A stretch of 64,000 bases of DNA, from contig QOZQ01000003.1 of assembly GCA_003576695.1 (NCBI GenBank), forward strand, positions 434,001 through 498,000. Direction: 5' to 3'. This document shows, in pieces, positions 35,020 to 43,992 of this stretch. Source of the stretch: Taklimakanibacter lacteus. GTDB lineage: Bacteria; Pseudomonadota; Alphaproteobacteria; Rhizobiales; Aestuariivirgaceae. A program made the position numbers and the translations under genes. Positions within the stretch are counted from its first letter, which is position 1, and every line of letters starts with the position of its first letter. The notes under the pieces are model-generated. The model had not been told where the DNA came from. It was given only the letters and a program-made list of their open reading frames with translations, and did no database searches.

Positions 35020-35955
35020 ATGATCGACCGCGATTTCCTCATTCCGGCGCAAGCGGATGCCGACACGAAACAGGGGCGTCTGCTTTTTCGCTACTACAAG
35101 GATCGTTATGCCGTGATGCTGCTGGAGACTATTCTGCGGCCGCGCCTGCCCATCCGGACTCTGCGAGCAGGCCGCTATGGACGCTTGCTCGATCGCCCCG
35201 CCATCAAAGCGCTTGCCGCCTCGAGGAGCGATGGCTGGCTCGATCGTGACGATCTCCTGATGCTTTGGCCGCAGGAGTTCGAGACTTACGTATTGAGCTT
35301 CGCCACCTGGGGCTCGCGGAAGACTTGCGACCGGCAGTGGAACCAGACATCGCGGTCACGCCGCCAGCTCGTGCTGCAGCTCAACTTCTCGCGCCGCCAT
35401 GATGCGGAATACCGGCGATTGGTTTGCGGTGCTGAAAACCTGCCTTTCGTCTGCGGGTACCATCCGGTGAATTTGAATGGGCGCAACACGATGGGCTGGG
35501 CTCGCATCGATATCGATGCGGCTTCGGGCGAAGCGCTGATCGAGGAAGTGCAGAATGATTGGATCAGGCATGCCGGCGAGGATCTTGCCGACGCCATTCA
35601 AGGCTGGGGAGGGTTCAAGGAGCCAGCCGCGCGCGACCGGCTCAGGATCTATGTGGAGAGCATTCTGGCGCCGCATGCGGCCATGTGGAGCGAGGCCGTA
35701 CTGGCGGCCGCTCTCCACGTCCTGATCGGCTTGTGCGGCATTTCCCGCGTCTGGTTCCACGATTTCGATACCGGCTGCAAAATCAAACGGATAAAAGGAG
35801 GGAAGCCGCCGCGCTCTCTCTATACCGACCTGCCTAAGCGCTTCTGCTTCGAGAAGACCGACGAGCCGCCGCACTTCCTGCTGCCGGCGCAGCCGCGCTG
35901 GCTCAGGCAAAAGCTCAAGCGTCGTGAGGGGCGCTTCTGGCGCTTCGATGCCTAG
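35020..35955 (+). CDS. Protein of unknown function with LIEEVQNDW motif
   Basis: 311 residues without signal peptide or membrane helix; basic and rich in Arg and Trp. The central part reads GWARIDIDAASGEALIEEVQNDW, followed by MWSEAVLAAALHVLIGLCGISRVWFHDFDTG. This order (E-E-x-Q-x-D-W, later W-x-E with an Ala-rich helix and a V-W-x strand) recalls a domain in large polyvalent phage proteins, but I cannot prove homology by eye. The Cys residues are scattered. It is convergent with the beta-propeller gene and overlaps its end by a few bases. No function is proposed. Confidence 0.7.
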   Translation: MIDRDFLIPAQADADTKQGRLLFRYYKDRYAVMLLETILRPRLPIRTLRAGRYGRLLDRPAIKALAASRSDGWLDRDDLLMLWPQEFETYVLSFATWGSRKTCDRQWNQTSRSRRQLVLQLNFSRRHDAEYRRLVCGAENLPFVCGYHPVNLNGRNTMGWARIDIDAASGEALIEEVQNDWIRHAGEDLADAIQGWGGFKEPAARDRLRIYVESILAPHAAMWSEAVLAAALHVLIGLCGISRVWFHDFDTGCKIKRIKGGKPPRSLYTDLPKRFCFEKTDEPPHFLLPAQPRWLRQKLKRREGRFWRFDA

Positions 35956-36590
35956 GTCCTTTTCGGCCGCTTTATGGCGCGCACCTTCCCGCTCTCGCCG
36001 CCGCCGCAATAGAACCTGTCGGCGCCGTCGGATTCGAGGCCCGATACGCCGGCGCCGGCCGGCATCTGCAGGCTCTCCAATACTTCGCCGGTGCCGGGAT
36101 CGATGCGCCGCACCTCGCTCTCATCGCCTTCCCAGGTGGCGTGCCACAGCTCGCCTTCGACCCAGGAGACGCCGGTGACGAAGCGGTTGCAGTCGATGCT
36201 GCGCAGGATCTTGCCGGTCTCGGGATCGATCTGGTGGATCTTGCGGGCGCGATACTCTCCGACCCACAGCGAGCCCTCGGCCCAGGCCATGCCGGAATCG
36301 CCGCCATTGCCGGGAGCGGGAATCGTCTTCAGCACGCGGCCGGTTTTGGGATCGATCTTCTGGATGCGCTCTTCGGCGATCTGATAGATGTGCTCGCCGT
36401 CGAAAGCAGTGCCCGCATGCGCGGCGACATCGAAGGCGCGAACCGTCTTGCCCGTGTCGGGGTCGAACGCGTTGAGCTTCTCTCCCGAGGCGAACCAGAC
36501 CTTGCTGCCATCGAAGGTGACGCCGGCCACATTGTCGGCGCCGGGGAAGGGGCCATATTCGCGAATGATCTGGGCGGCGGATTGCTTCAT
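35952..36590 (-). CDS. Beta-propeller (glutamine-cyclotransferase/PQQ-like) protein
   Basis: 212 residues made of repeats of the type KIDPKTGRVLKTIPAPG, QIDPETGKILRSIDC and RIDPGTGEVLESLQMP, each a blade strand with the DPxTG turn. This is the pattern of the Vgb/glutamine cyclotransferase group. No signal sequence is present. Such proteins may be lyases or scaffolds; the catalytic residues of known members cannot be assigned here. It is transcribed toward the unknown 311-residue protein and lies after the HTH regulator gene on the same strand. Confidence 0.82.
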   Translation of the reverse strand: MKQSAAQIIREYGPFPGADNVAGVTFDGSKVWFASGEKLNAFDPDTGKTVRAFDVAAHAGTAFDGEHIYQIAEERIQKIDPKTGRVLKTIPAPGNGGDSGMAWAEGSLWVGEYRARKIHQIDPETGKILRSIDCNRFVTGVSWVEGELWHATWEGDESEVRRIDPGTGEVLESLQMPAGAGVSGLESDGADRFYCGGGESGKVRAIKRPKRT

Positions 36591-36617
36591 GGGTCTGTCC
36601 TCTTTGCTGCCCTTAAA

Positions 36618-37838
36618 CTAGCCGCTCGGCAGCGGCGCCGGGAGTAACAATGTCGTCGTGAAACCGGGCACCGGCGGGGTCATCCAGCGCCGCGCCCGGC
36701 CGCGCCCGAAATACTGCACTTTGCCCGTCGCCGCGAGATCATCGAGCGCCCGCTGCACGCTGCGCTGGCTGGAGCCGAGCGCCAGCGCCAGGGCCGAGCT
36801 TGACCAGGATTCGCCATCGGCGAGGAAGGCGAGCACCGCCGCATGCTTCTCCTCGACGGGGCGCGCCAGCACGGCAATGTCGCGGCCGCGCGCCGGCTCG
36901 ATGCGGAAGCCCCGCTGGGTGGCGCTGATGCCGGCGAGCCTTTTCAGCATGCGCCGCAGCCGCCCGATCTCGACCCTGAGGCGCGCCCGGTGCGATTCAT
37001 CGGCATGTTTCGCCCCGAAAGCACGCGCCAGCAGCGCATCGCGCGTCACATCGTCAGGCCAGACTTCGGCGAGCGCCCGGGCGAGCGCGAAGAGCACCGG
37101 ACGGCTGGCCAGCGAAACCACCACGCTTCCGGCGCGCACGGCATGGCGGCAGGCATCGATGACCAGCGTCTTCGAGGCGAGCAGCGCCTCGACCTCGGCG
37201 AGGAGCAGTGGCTGCTCATGCTGGCGCGCGATGAGGCGCGCCGCCGGCAGCGCGAGCAGGCGGTTGGCGCTCTCGACCTCGGCAGTCAGTGCGGGAATGG
37301 CGGCAAGGCGCGCCGCCCGTCTGGCGCGGATCAGCGCGTCGCGCGCCTCGTGGCTGCGGATGCGCCGCATCGCGACGCCCGCCACGACCAGCTCATGCGC
37401 CGCGCGCAGTGCCGGGGGCAAAGGCGACGGATCGAGCCGGGCCAGCTCTGTTTCCGCGGCATCGAGCTTGCCCAGGAGAAGCAGGCGGCGGATCTCCAGA
37501 TAGCGCGCATGGGCGGCATTCACCTTGTCGCCATGGTCTTCGAGCGTGGCGCGCGCTTGCGCCAGCGCCGTGGCGGACCAGCCGAGATCGCGCGAGACCA
37601 GCGCAATCTCGGCCTCGGCGAGGATGCAGCGCGCCCGCGCCACGATTTCCTTCGCGCCGAAGCCGCGGGCCGCCCGTTTGAGCAGCGCCCGCGCCCGCTC
37701 GAGATCGCCGAGCTGCGCCATCGCGATGCCGCGCAGCGCCAGCGCCGCCGCATCCTCGCGCAGCGCCACCCGCTTGAGCGCACCAAGCGGGTCACCCTGG
37801 GCCAGCGCCTGCGCCGCGGCCGTGATCAGCGAGTCCAT
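36618..37838 (-). CDS. Helix-turn-helix regulator with helical repeats, divergent from the AHSA1-DUF899 operon
   Basis: 406 residues. The N-terminal 200 are Ala/Leu/Arg-rich helical repeats resembling TPR. Then comes an OmpR-type winged-helix piece (RARLRVEIGRLRRMLKRLAG followed by GFRIEP). A second HTH near 340-385 (SSSALALALGSSQRSVQRALDDLAATGKVQYFGRGRARRW) has a good recognition helix. It faces the AHSA1/secreted/DUF899/GFA operon across a 101-bp gap with the shared 21-bp motif, so it probably controls that operon. Effector unknown. Confidence 0.82.
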   Translation of the reverse strand: MDSLITAAAQALAQGDPLGALKRVALREDAAALALRGIAMAQLGDLERARALLKRAARGFGAKEIVARARCILAEAEIALVSRDLGWSATALAQARATLEDHGDKVNAAHARYLEIRRLLLLGKLDAAETELARLDPSPLPPALRAAHELVVAGVAMRRIRSHEARDALIRARRAARLAAIPALTAEVESANRLLALPAARLIARQHEQPLLLAEVEALLASKTLVIDACRHAVRAGSVVVSLASRPVLFALARALAEVWPDDVTRDALLARAFGAKHADESHRARLRVEIGRLRRMLKRLAGISATQRGFRIEPARGRDIAVLARPVEEKHAAVLAFLADGESWSSSALALALGSSQRSVQRALDDLAATGKVQYFGRGRARRWMTPPVPGFTTTLLLPAPLPSG

Positions 37839-37869
37839 CTGCCGTCCTTGATCCGAAATCCCGCCACAC

Positions 37870-37890
37870 TTGTCACTCCCACCCTTTCGA
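37870..37890 (+). promoter_or_regulatory. Conserved motif TTGTCACTCCCACC-nTnnCGA, copy B
   Basis: TTGTCACTCCCACC followed by CTTTCGA lies 49 bases upstream of the AHSA1 start and 31 bases from the start of the divergent regulator. It repeats the motif before the first DUF899 gene (19366-19386). Confidence 0.5.
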
Positions 37891-37939
37891 TAGCCGTCAC
37901 TACTCTGTCTGACAACAACCTCGTGAAAGGAGACGACCG

Positions 37940-38473
37940 ATGAACGACCTCACCACGCTCAGCCCCTATGGCGTGTTGTCAGCATCTGAGACCTTGACCA
38001 TCCAGCGCCTGTTGCCGGGGCCTGTGGAACTTGTCTGGGCCGCCCTCACCGAGAACGACTTGCGCCGCCAATGGCTGGCCGCGGGCGAGATGGAGCTGAA
38101 GCTGGGCGCCCCGTTCGAGTTCGTCTGGCGCAATAACGAGCTGTCCGATCCGCCGGCCAGGCAGCCGGAAGGGTTCAAGGAAGAATACCGGATGGAGAGC
38201 CGGATCACCGAGCTCGATGCGCCGCGCCGGCTCTCGATCGGCTGGGATGACACGGGTGAAGTGACCTTTGCGCTCGAGCCCCAGGGCAAGAAGGTGCTGT
38301 TGACCGTTACGCATCGCGGATTGAGCGATCGCGGCACGCTGCTCGCCATCGCGGCCGGATGGCATATGCATCTCGACATTCTTGTCATCCGCTCGCGCGG
38401 ACTTGAGCCCGAACCCTTCTGGGAAGGCTGGACAAGGCTGCGCCAGGACTATGACCGCCGCTTCATGGCGTGA
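37940..38473 (+). CDS. SRPBCC (AHSA1-type) protein
   Basis: 177 residues with the AHSA1 pattern LTIQRLLPGPVELVWAALTENDLRRQWLAAGEMELKLG and a C-terminal FWEGWTRLRQDYDRRF. AAAGGAG lies upstream of the ATG. It is first in an operon of four: AHSA1, secreted protein, DUF899 and GFA, all spaced by under 40 bases. AHSA1 and DUF899 genes often travel together in soil bacteria, but what they do jointly is unknown. Confidence 0.9.
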   Translation: MNDLTTLSPYGVLSASETLTIQRLLPGPVELVWAALTENDLRRQWLAAGEMELKLGAPFEFVWRNNELSDPPARQPEGFKEEYRMESRITELDAPRRLSIGWDDTGEVTFALEPQGKKVLLTVTHRGLSDRGTLLAIAAGWHMHLDILVIRSRGLEPEPFWEGWTRLRQDYDRRFMA

Positions 38474-38490
38474 TCTTCAGGGAGACCATC

Positions 38491-39231
38491 ATGAACCTCG
38501 GATTTGCCTTCGCCGCCGCCGCGATGATCGCTGCAGCGCCAGCCTATGCCGCCGGCACCACGCTCGACCAGATGCCGCCCCGGCTCGAGACCCGCTTCGC
38601 GCTGAGCGCGCTGCCGCCGGCCATGCGCGACAAGGCCACTGTCTATCTCCTCGATCCCAAGACAGGGTATCGGCTCTCGCGTGAGGGGACGAGCGGCGTC
38701 GCCTGTCTTGTCCAGCGCACCCAGTGGGAACTGGCCGATTTCCGCAATGATATCTATTACGCGGTCTGCTACGACGCGGCGGGCGCCGAAACCTATCTGA
38801 AATATGTGAGAGATGCCGCAGCATTGCGGGCGCAGGGGCTGGGCCCTGAAGCGCTCAAGGCCGAGATCGAGAAGCGCTACCGCGACAGGACCTACAAGGT
38901 TCCCGAGAAGCCGGGGCTTTCCTACATGATCGGCCCCGTGATGCGCACCATCGGACCGCCCGATCTCGAGGTCCACACCATGGCCATGCCGCATCTCATG
39001 TTCTATGCGCCCTTCCTCACCAATGCGGATATCGGGGCACTTCCCGATCTCGCCAATCCGGCGAGCCTGCAGTCGCCCTTCATCGACCGGCAGGGCAATG
39101 GCGAGCAGAGCTACATGATCCAGATGGTGGGTGCCGCGGAGAAGGCGAGGATCCTGGCCGACGAGAAGGAACTCGTCGATGAGCTGTGCGCTTATCGCAA
39201 TGTGCTGTGCCTCGATCATACGCAGCACTAA
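38491..39231 (+). CDS. Secreted hypothetical protein
   Basis: About 246 residues from the ATG at 38491 (GGGAGA upstream). The signal peptide is clear (LGFAFAAAAMIAAAPAYAA). The mature part contains RLSREGTSGVACLVQRTQWE and a C-terminal CAYRNVLCL; three or four Cys could form disulfides. I do not recognise a domain. Second gene of the AHSA1-DUF899 operon, 17 bases after the first. Confidence 0.8.
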   Translation: MNLGFAFAAAAMIAAAPAYAAGTTLDQMPPRLETRFALSALPPAMRDKATVYLLDPKTGYRLSREGTSGVACLVQRTQWELADFRNDIYYAVCYDAAGAETYLKYVRDAAALRAQGLGPEALKAEIEKRYRDRTYKVPEKPGLSYMIGPVMRTIGPPDLEVHTMAMPHLMFYAPFLTNADIGALPDLANPASLQSPFIDRQGNGEQSYMIQMVGAAEKARILADEKELVDELCAYRNVLCLDHTQH

Positions 39232-39262
39232 GCCCCCCGGATCGAGGCGAAAGGAGACGACG

Positions 39263-40024
39263 ATGGCCAATCATCTGACAGCGACGCGCGGGGAATGGCT
39301 CAAGGCGCGGCTCGATCTCCTGAAGGCGGAGAAGGAGCATACCAGGCAGGGCGATGAGCTGGCGCGCCGCCGCCAGGAGCTGCCCTGGGTCAGGATCGAC
39401 AAGCCCTATATGTTCGAGACCGACAAGGGCGTGGTGGCGCTTCAGGATCTGTTCCAGGGCCGCTCGCAGCTCCTCGTCTATCACTTCATGTTCGGTCCCG
39501 ATTACAAGGCAGGCTGCCCGTCCTGCTCGGCGATCGCCGATGGCTTCAACGGCTTTGCCGTGCATCTGGCGCAGCATGACGTCATGCTCTGGGCGGTGTC
39601 GCGCGCATCCTTCGCCAGGCTCAAGGCCTACAGGCAGCGGCTGGGATGGACCTTCCCCTGGGCGTCCTCGCTGGGCGGCGACTTCAATTTCGATTTCAAT
39701 GTCTCCTTCACCGAAGCGCAGCAGCGCGATGGCATCGAGTACAATTATGTGCGCGAGCCCGGATGGAAAAAGACGGACGGTGCAGGGGAGGTTTCCAGGC
39801 ACGCGGCGATGGCGGGAACCGATGCCGCGGCGTTTACACGCGAAAGGCCGGGCATGAGCAGCTTTATCCGCGCGGACGACGTCATCTATCACACCTATTC
39901 CGCCTTTGCGCGCGGGCTGGATGGTCTGTGGGGCATGTATCAGTGGCTCGACCGCGCGCCTCTCGGGCGCAACGAGGAGGGCGGCCTGTGGTGGCGCCGC
40001 CACGATGAATATGGAAAGGCTTGA
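39263..40024 (+). CDS. DUF899 family (thioredoxin-like) protein, copy 2
   Basis: 253 residues from the ATG at 39263, with AAAGGAG upstream. It matches the copy at 19.5 kb: LPWVRIDKPYMFETDKG, LVYHFMFGPDYKAGCPSCSAIAD with the CPSC site, and FPWASSLGGDFNFDFNVSF. The C-terminal half is more divergent (ERPGMSSFIRADDVIYHTYSAFARG). Third gene of its operon. Presence of two paralogues under a common upstream motif suggests that both answer to one signal. Confidence 0.9.
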   Translation: MANHLTATRGEWLKARLDLLKAEKEHTRQGDELARRRQELPWVRIDKPYMFETDKGVVALQDLFQGRSQLLVYHFMFGPDYKAGCPSCSAIADGFNGFAVHLAQHDVMLWAVSRASFARLKAYRQRLGWTFPWASSLGGDFNFDFNVSFTEAQQRDGIEYNYVREPGWKKTDGAGEVSRHAAMAGTDAAAFTRERPGMSSFIRADDVIYHTYSAFARGLDGLWGMYQWLDRAPLGRNEEGGLWWRRHDEYGKA

Positions 40025-40038
40025 AGGGAGATAGATAT

Positions 40039-40455
40039 ATGAGCAAGTCCTATACTGGCGGCTGCGCCTGTGGCGCCATCCGCTATGAGATCTCAAGCGA
40101 GCCCCTGGCGATGGTCGATTGCCAGTGCCGCCACTGCCAGCAAAGGAGCGGCACGGGGCATGGATCATACCTGACCTTCCCGAGCGTGAAGGATGTGAAG
40201 GTCTCGGGCGCGGCAGCGCAATGGGACATTGCCGGCGACAGCGGCAATGTGAAGACGCATTGCTTCTGCCCCACTTGCGGAACCCCCGTCTATCTGAGTT
40301 TTTCGGCGATGCCCGACTTCTTCACCATCCATGCGGGAAGCCTCGATGATCCTGCCCGCTACAAGCCGCAAGTGATAACCTATACAGTGAGCAGCCAGGT
40401 TTGGGATCACGTCGATCCGGCTTTGCCCAAATTCGACAGGATGCCGCCGATATAG
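40039..40455 (+). CDS. GFA-family zinc protein (Gfa-like/CENP-V)
   Basis: 138 residues from the ATG at 40039. The zinc ligands are complete: GGCACGAIRYEI, DCQCRHCQQRSG and HCFCPTCGTPVY. The fold is that of glutathione-dependent formaldehyde-activating enzyme and CENP-V. Many bacterial members have no known activity; binding of small thiols or aldehydes is likely. Last gene of the AHSA1-DUF899 operon, 14 bases after the DUF899 stop. Confidence 0.93.
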   Translation: MSKSYTGGCACGAIRYEISSEPLAMVDCQCRHCQQRSGTGHGSYLTFPSVKDVKVSGAAAQWDIAGDSGNVKTHCFCPTCGTPVYLSFSAMPDFFTIHAGSLDDPARYKPQVITYTVSSQVWDHVDPALPKFDRMPPI

Positions 40456-40473
40456 GCGAGGAATGCCGGGATG

Positions 40474-41520
40474 TCATCCCGGCATCTTCACGACGATCTT
40501 GCCGAACGGGCCGCGCGCCAGGTGATCGAGGGCCTGGGGGAAGTCGGCCAGTTCATATTCGGCATCGATCACCGGCTTGAGGCCGGTGCGGTCGACGGCG
40601 CGCACCAGCCCCTCAAGCCCGCTGCGATGGCCGACCTGGATACCGTCCACCGTCAGGCGCTTGAGCGCCAAGGGCAGGAAATGGCCCGAGATGTCGAAGC
40701 CTTCCAGCACACCGATGAGCGAAATGCGCCCGGACACCGCCGCTGCCTTGAGCGACTGGCCGAGATGCGCGCCGCCGACGATTTCAAGGATCTGATCGAC
40801 ACCGCGATCGCCCGTCAGGTGATACACCGCCTCCACCCAGTCTTCCTTCTTGCGGTTGATGCCATAGGTGGCGCCGAGCGCCTTGGCGCGCGCGAGCTTG
40901 TCGTCATCGCCCGAGACCACGAAGACCTCGGCGCCATGGGCGCGCGCGAGCTGCAGACCGAAGAGCGCCACGCCGCCCGTGCCCTGCACCAGCACGGTCT
41001 GGCCGGCATGGATATGTCCGCGCTCGACCAGCGCCGTCCAGGCGGTGAGGCCGGCGCAAGGCAGCGTGCTCGCTTCGGCATCATTCAGGCTCTCCGGCGC
41101 CTTCACCGCCCAATCCTCATCGAGCAGGACATATTTCGAAAGAACGCCTTGCATGGCGCCGCCGAGCGCCAGGGAGTTCGGCTCGCGCGCGGTGCCAAAT
41201 CCGGACCCATCGATCCAGCCCGGAATGAAGGTCGAGATCACCCGGTCGCCCGCCTTGAAGCGGCTGACATCGCCACCGGTTGCAACCACCATGCCCGCAG
41301 CATCGGAAGCCGGCACGAAAGGCTCGCTGCCGGGTGAAAAGCCGAGGCCCTCATCGATGACAAGCAGGTCGCGATAATTGAGCGAGACGGCGGAGACTTT
41401 CACCAGGATCTCAGCCGGCCCGGGAGCAGGGACGGCGGCAGAGCGCAAATCGAGATTGTCCCGCCCGATTGCCTTGAGCGTCCAGCGCTTCATCGTGCTC
41501 GCCTTCACATGCTGATTCAT
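40474..41520 (-). CDS. MDR-family NAD(P)-dependent alcohol dehydrogenase
   Basis: 348 residues from the ATG at 41520 (CGGAGG upstream). Medium-chain dehydrogenase features are VSLNYRDLLVIDEG, SDAAGMVVATGGDV, the cofactor loop VLVQGTGGVALFGLQLARAHG and GVDQILEIVGG. The lobe with four structural zinc cysteines is missing and the catalytic Cys position is SLNYRD, so the protein is of the zinc-free or quinone-reductase-like type. Divergent from the LysR regulator at 41.6 kb, which probably regulates it. Confidence 0.92.
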   Translation of the reverse strand: MNQHVKASTMKRWTLKAIGRDNLDLRSAAVPAPGPAEILVKVSAVSLNYRDLLVIDEGLGFSPGSEPFVPASDAAGMVVATGGDVSRFKAGDRVISTFIPGWIDGSGFGTAREPNSLALGGAMQGVLSKYVLLDEDWAVKAPESLNDAEASTLPCAGLTAWTALVERGHIHAGQTVLVQGTGGVALFGLQLARAHGAEVFVVSGDDDKLARAKALGATYGINRKKEDWVEAVYHLTGDRGVDQILEIVGGAHLGQSLKAAAVSGRISLIGVLEGFDISGHFLPLALKRLTVDGIQVGHRSGLEGLVRAVDRTGLKPVIDAEYELADFPQALDHLARGPFGKIVVKMPG

Positions 41521-41630
41521 GGTTTTCGCCTCCGTTGGATGAGAGGTCGGCAGCATATTCGCGCTTGTGGAGTTGCAGTGCGGGAAGTTTTTCCGCTAAA
41601 TGTATCCTTCAAATCTACAATGATAGAGTC

Positions 41631-42530
41631 ATGACCGACACGCTGAGCGGCATTCGCGAATTCGTCACTGTGGTGGAAGCGGGCAGTTTCGCCGCGGCAG
41701 CCCAGCGTCTCAATGTGTCGCGCTCGGCCGTCGGCAAGGCGGTGGCGCGGCTCGAGGCGCGGCTTGGCGTGCGGCTGTGCCACCGCACGACGCGGGTCTT
41801 GAGCCTGACCGAGGATGGGCTTGCCTATCATGAGCGTTGCCTGCGCGCCCTCAAGGAGCTGGAAGCGGCTGAGCTGGCGCTCGAATCCGGCCGCCTGGAA
41901 CCGGCGGGCAAGGTGCGCGTCACGCTGCCGGTCGCCTTCGGCCGCCACTGCGCGGCGCCGGTTCTTTTCGATGTGGCGCGCCGGCATCCGGCGCTGGTGC
42001 TGGAGATCGCCTTCACCGACCGGCCGATCGATCTCATCGAGGAGGGTTATGATCTTGCTGTGCGCAACGGTGAGCTGCCCGATGATCCCGCCTTGATGAC
42101 GCGTGCGCTGGCGCGGCAGCGCATGACGGTCTGCGCATCGCCCGCTTATCTCGAAAGACATGGCCGTCCCGCCACCCTCAACGACCTCGCCGTGCATCAG
42201 GCGATCGACTATGCCAATCCGCGCCATACCAGAAGCTGGCTGTTTCCCGGCGAGCAGGGGAGGCTGGACGAGATCGCCATGAAGGGGCGTATCAGGCTCG
42301 ATGACCTCGAAGCCATCAGCGATGCCGCCGTTGCCGGGCTTGGTCTCGCCTGGCTGCCCTGCTGGCTGATCCGCGCGCGTGTTGCGCAGGGCGAGCTTGT
42401 CCGGCTGTTCGACGAACCCGGAAGCGAGTTCACCAGCTCGGCCTTGTGGCCGCGCGCACCGTTCCTGCCGTTGCGCGTGCGGGTCCTCATCGATGCCTTG
42501 GCGGCGCGCCTGCCGGCGATGATGGACTGA
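41631..42530 (+). CDS. LysR-family transcriptional regulator
   Basis: 299 residues. The N-terminal HTH (IREFVTVVEAGSFAAAAQRLNVSRSAVGKAVARLEARLGVRLCHRTTR) is a textbook LysR head, followed by the periplasmic-binding-like effector domain. The start is set by the family N-terminus at 41631. It is divergent from the MDR dehydrogenase, the usual layout for a LysR regulator and its target. Effector unknown. Confidence 0.94.
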   Translation: MTDTLSGIREFVTVVEAGSFAAAAQRLNVSRSAVGKAVARLEARLGVRLCHRTTRVLSLTEDGLAYHERCLRALKELEAAELALESGRLEPAGKVRVTLPVAFGRHCAAPVLFDVARRHPALVLEIAFTDRPIDLIEEGYDLAVRNGELPDDPALMTRALARQRMTVCASPAYLERHGRPATLNDLAVHQAIDYANPRHTRSWLFPGEQGRLDEIAMKGRIRLDDLEAISDAAVAGLGLAWLPCWLIRARVAQGELVRLFDEPGSEFTSSALWPRAPFLPLRVRVLIDALAARLPAMMD

Positions 42531-42698
42531 TGCCGCGGACGATCGACGTCAGTCACCTGGCGAATATCCCATGCCGGACTTTTAGAGCAGGTTGAAATCT
42601 TCCCGCCTTGACGGCTGGACTTGACGGCTCGTTATCTTGAGATGGTGCGCAATATTCATATAGACTTTTCCTGGAGACATTCCGGTCAGGGAGAGACG

Positions 42699-43952
42699 AT
42701 GAAGCTTCTGATCATCGGCGGCGGGATTGGCGGCCTGGTGACGGCGCTGGCGCTCAACCGGGCAGGCGTCGATGTCGAGGTCTTCGAGCAGTCGCAGGAG
42801 CTGCGCGAGTTGGGCGTCGGCATCAATCTCCTGCCGCATGCGGTCAAGGAGCTGGCGGAGCACGGTTTGCTGCCGGCGCTCGATGCTGCCGGGATCCGCA
42901 CCCGCGAGCTGATCTACACCAACCGGCTGGGCCAGGTGGTATGGCGCGAATTGCGCGGCCTCGATGCGGGCTATGAGGTGCCGCAATTCAGCATCCACCG
43001 CGGCAAGCTGCATGGCGTCCTGCTGGGCGCCGTTCTCGAGCGCCTGGGCGCCGGGCGGCTGCACACGGATCGCCGGCTGGTCGATCTCGCCGAAGGCGAC
43101 GGGCGCGTGACGGCACGGTTCGAAAGCCGCTCGCAAGGCGGACGTGTCGAAGCGGCGGGCGACGGTCTGATCGGCGCCGATGGCATCCACTCGCGCGTGC
43201 GCAGCATCTTCTACCCGCAAGAGGGGCCATTGCTGTGGAGCGGCATCATGCTGTGGCGCGGCGCCACCGAATGGCCGGTCCATGGCGATGGCCGCACCAT
43301 GATGATCGCCGGCGGCAATGCGGCGAAATTCGTCTTCTATCCGATCCATTCCGATCCGGCGCGCCCCGCGACGCGCCTGACCAACTGGGCCATCATGGCG
43401 CGCATCGCCGATGGTTCGGGCCCGCCGCCGCGCCGCGAGGACTGGAATGCCACCGCGCGGCCGCAGGAGGTGCAGGCCTTCGTCGCCGACAGCTTCCGCC
43501 TGGGCTTTGTCGAGCCGGCCAGGATCATCGAGGCCACCGGCACTTTCTATGAATATCCCAATTGCGACCGCGATCCGGTGGCATGCTGGTCCTTCGGCCG
43601 CACGACCCTGCTGGGCGATGCGGCACATCCGATGTATCCGGTCGGCAGCAATGGCGCCAGCCAGGCGATCCTCGACGCCGCGGCTCTGGCGCGCCACCTG
43701 ACGGCGATGCCGGATGTGGCGGAAGCCTTCGCCGCCTATGACGCCGAACGCCGGCCAATGACGGCGGAGATCGTGCGCAACAACCGGCGCGGCGGACCGG
43801 AAGGCGTCATCGACCTGGTCGAGGCCCGCGCGCCCGAAGGCTTCGATGATATCGAGGATGTCGCAAGCTTTGCCGAGCGCGAGGCGATCGTGCGCGGCTA
43901 TGCATCGCTCGCGGGCTATAGCCGCGAGCAGGTCAATCTCGGGCGGCGCTGA
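42699..43952 (+). CDS. FAD-dependent aromatic-ring-type monooxygenase
   Basis: 417 residues. Group A flavin monooxygenase motifs: LLIIGGGIGGLVTALALNRAG at the start, GADGIHSRVRS (the DG motif) and GDAAHPMYPVGSNGASQAILDA (the GD motif). Similar to 3-hydroxybenzoate 6-hydroxylase and salicylate hydroxylase-like enzymes; the aromatic substrate is not evident. CAGGGAGAGACG provides the ribosome site. No ring-cleavage or transport genes lie next to it, so a pathway cannot be assigned. Confidence 0.92.
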   Translation: MKLLIIGGGIGGLVTALALNRAGVDVEVFEQSQELRELGVGINLLPHAVKELAEHGLLPALDAAGIRTRELIYTNRLGQVVWRELRGLDAGYEVPQFSIHRGKLHGVLLGAVLERLGAGRLHTDRRLVDLAEGDGRVTARFESRSQGGRVEAAGDGLIGADGIHSRVRSIFYPQEGPLLWSGIMLWRGATEWPVHGDGRTMMIAGGNAAKFVFYPIHSDPARPATRLTNWAIMARIADGSGPPPRREDWNATARPQEVQAFVADSFRLGFVEPARIIEATGTFYEYPNCDRDPVACWSFGRTTLLGDAAHPMYPVGSNGASQAILDAAALARHLTAMPDVAEAFAAYDAERRPMTAEIVRNNRRGGPEGVIDLVEARAPEGFDDIEDVASFAEREAIVRGYASLAGYSREQVNLGRR

Positions 43953-43992
43953 ATCAGCAACGCCGCCTCTGACCGCAAAGGTCCCCGCTCGC

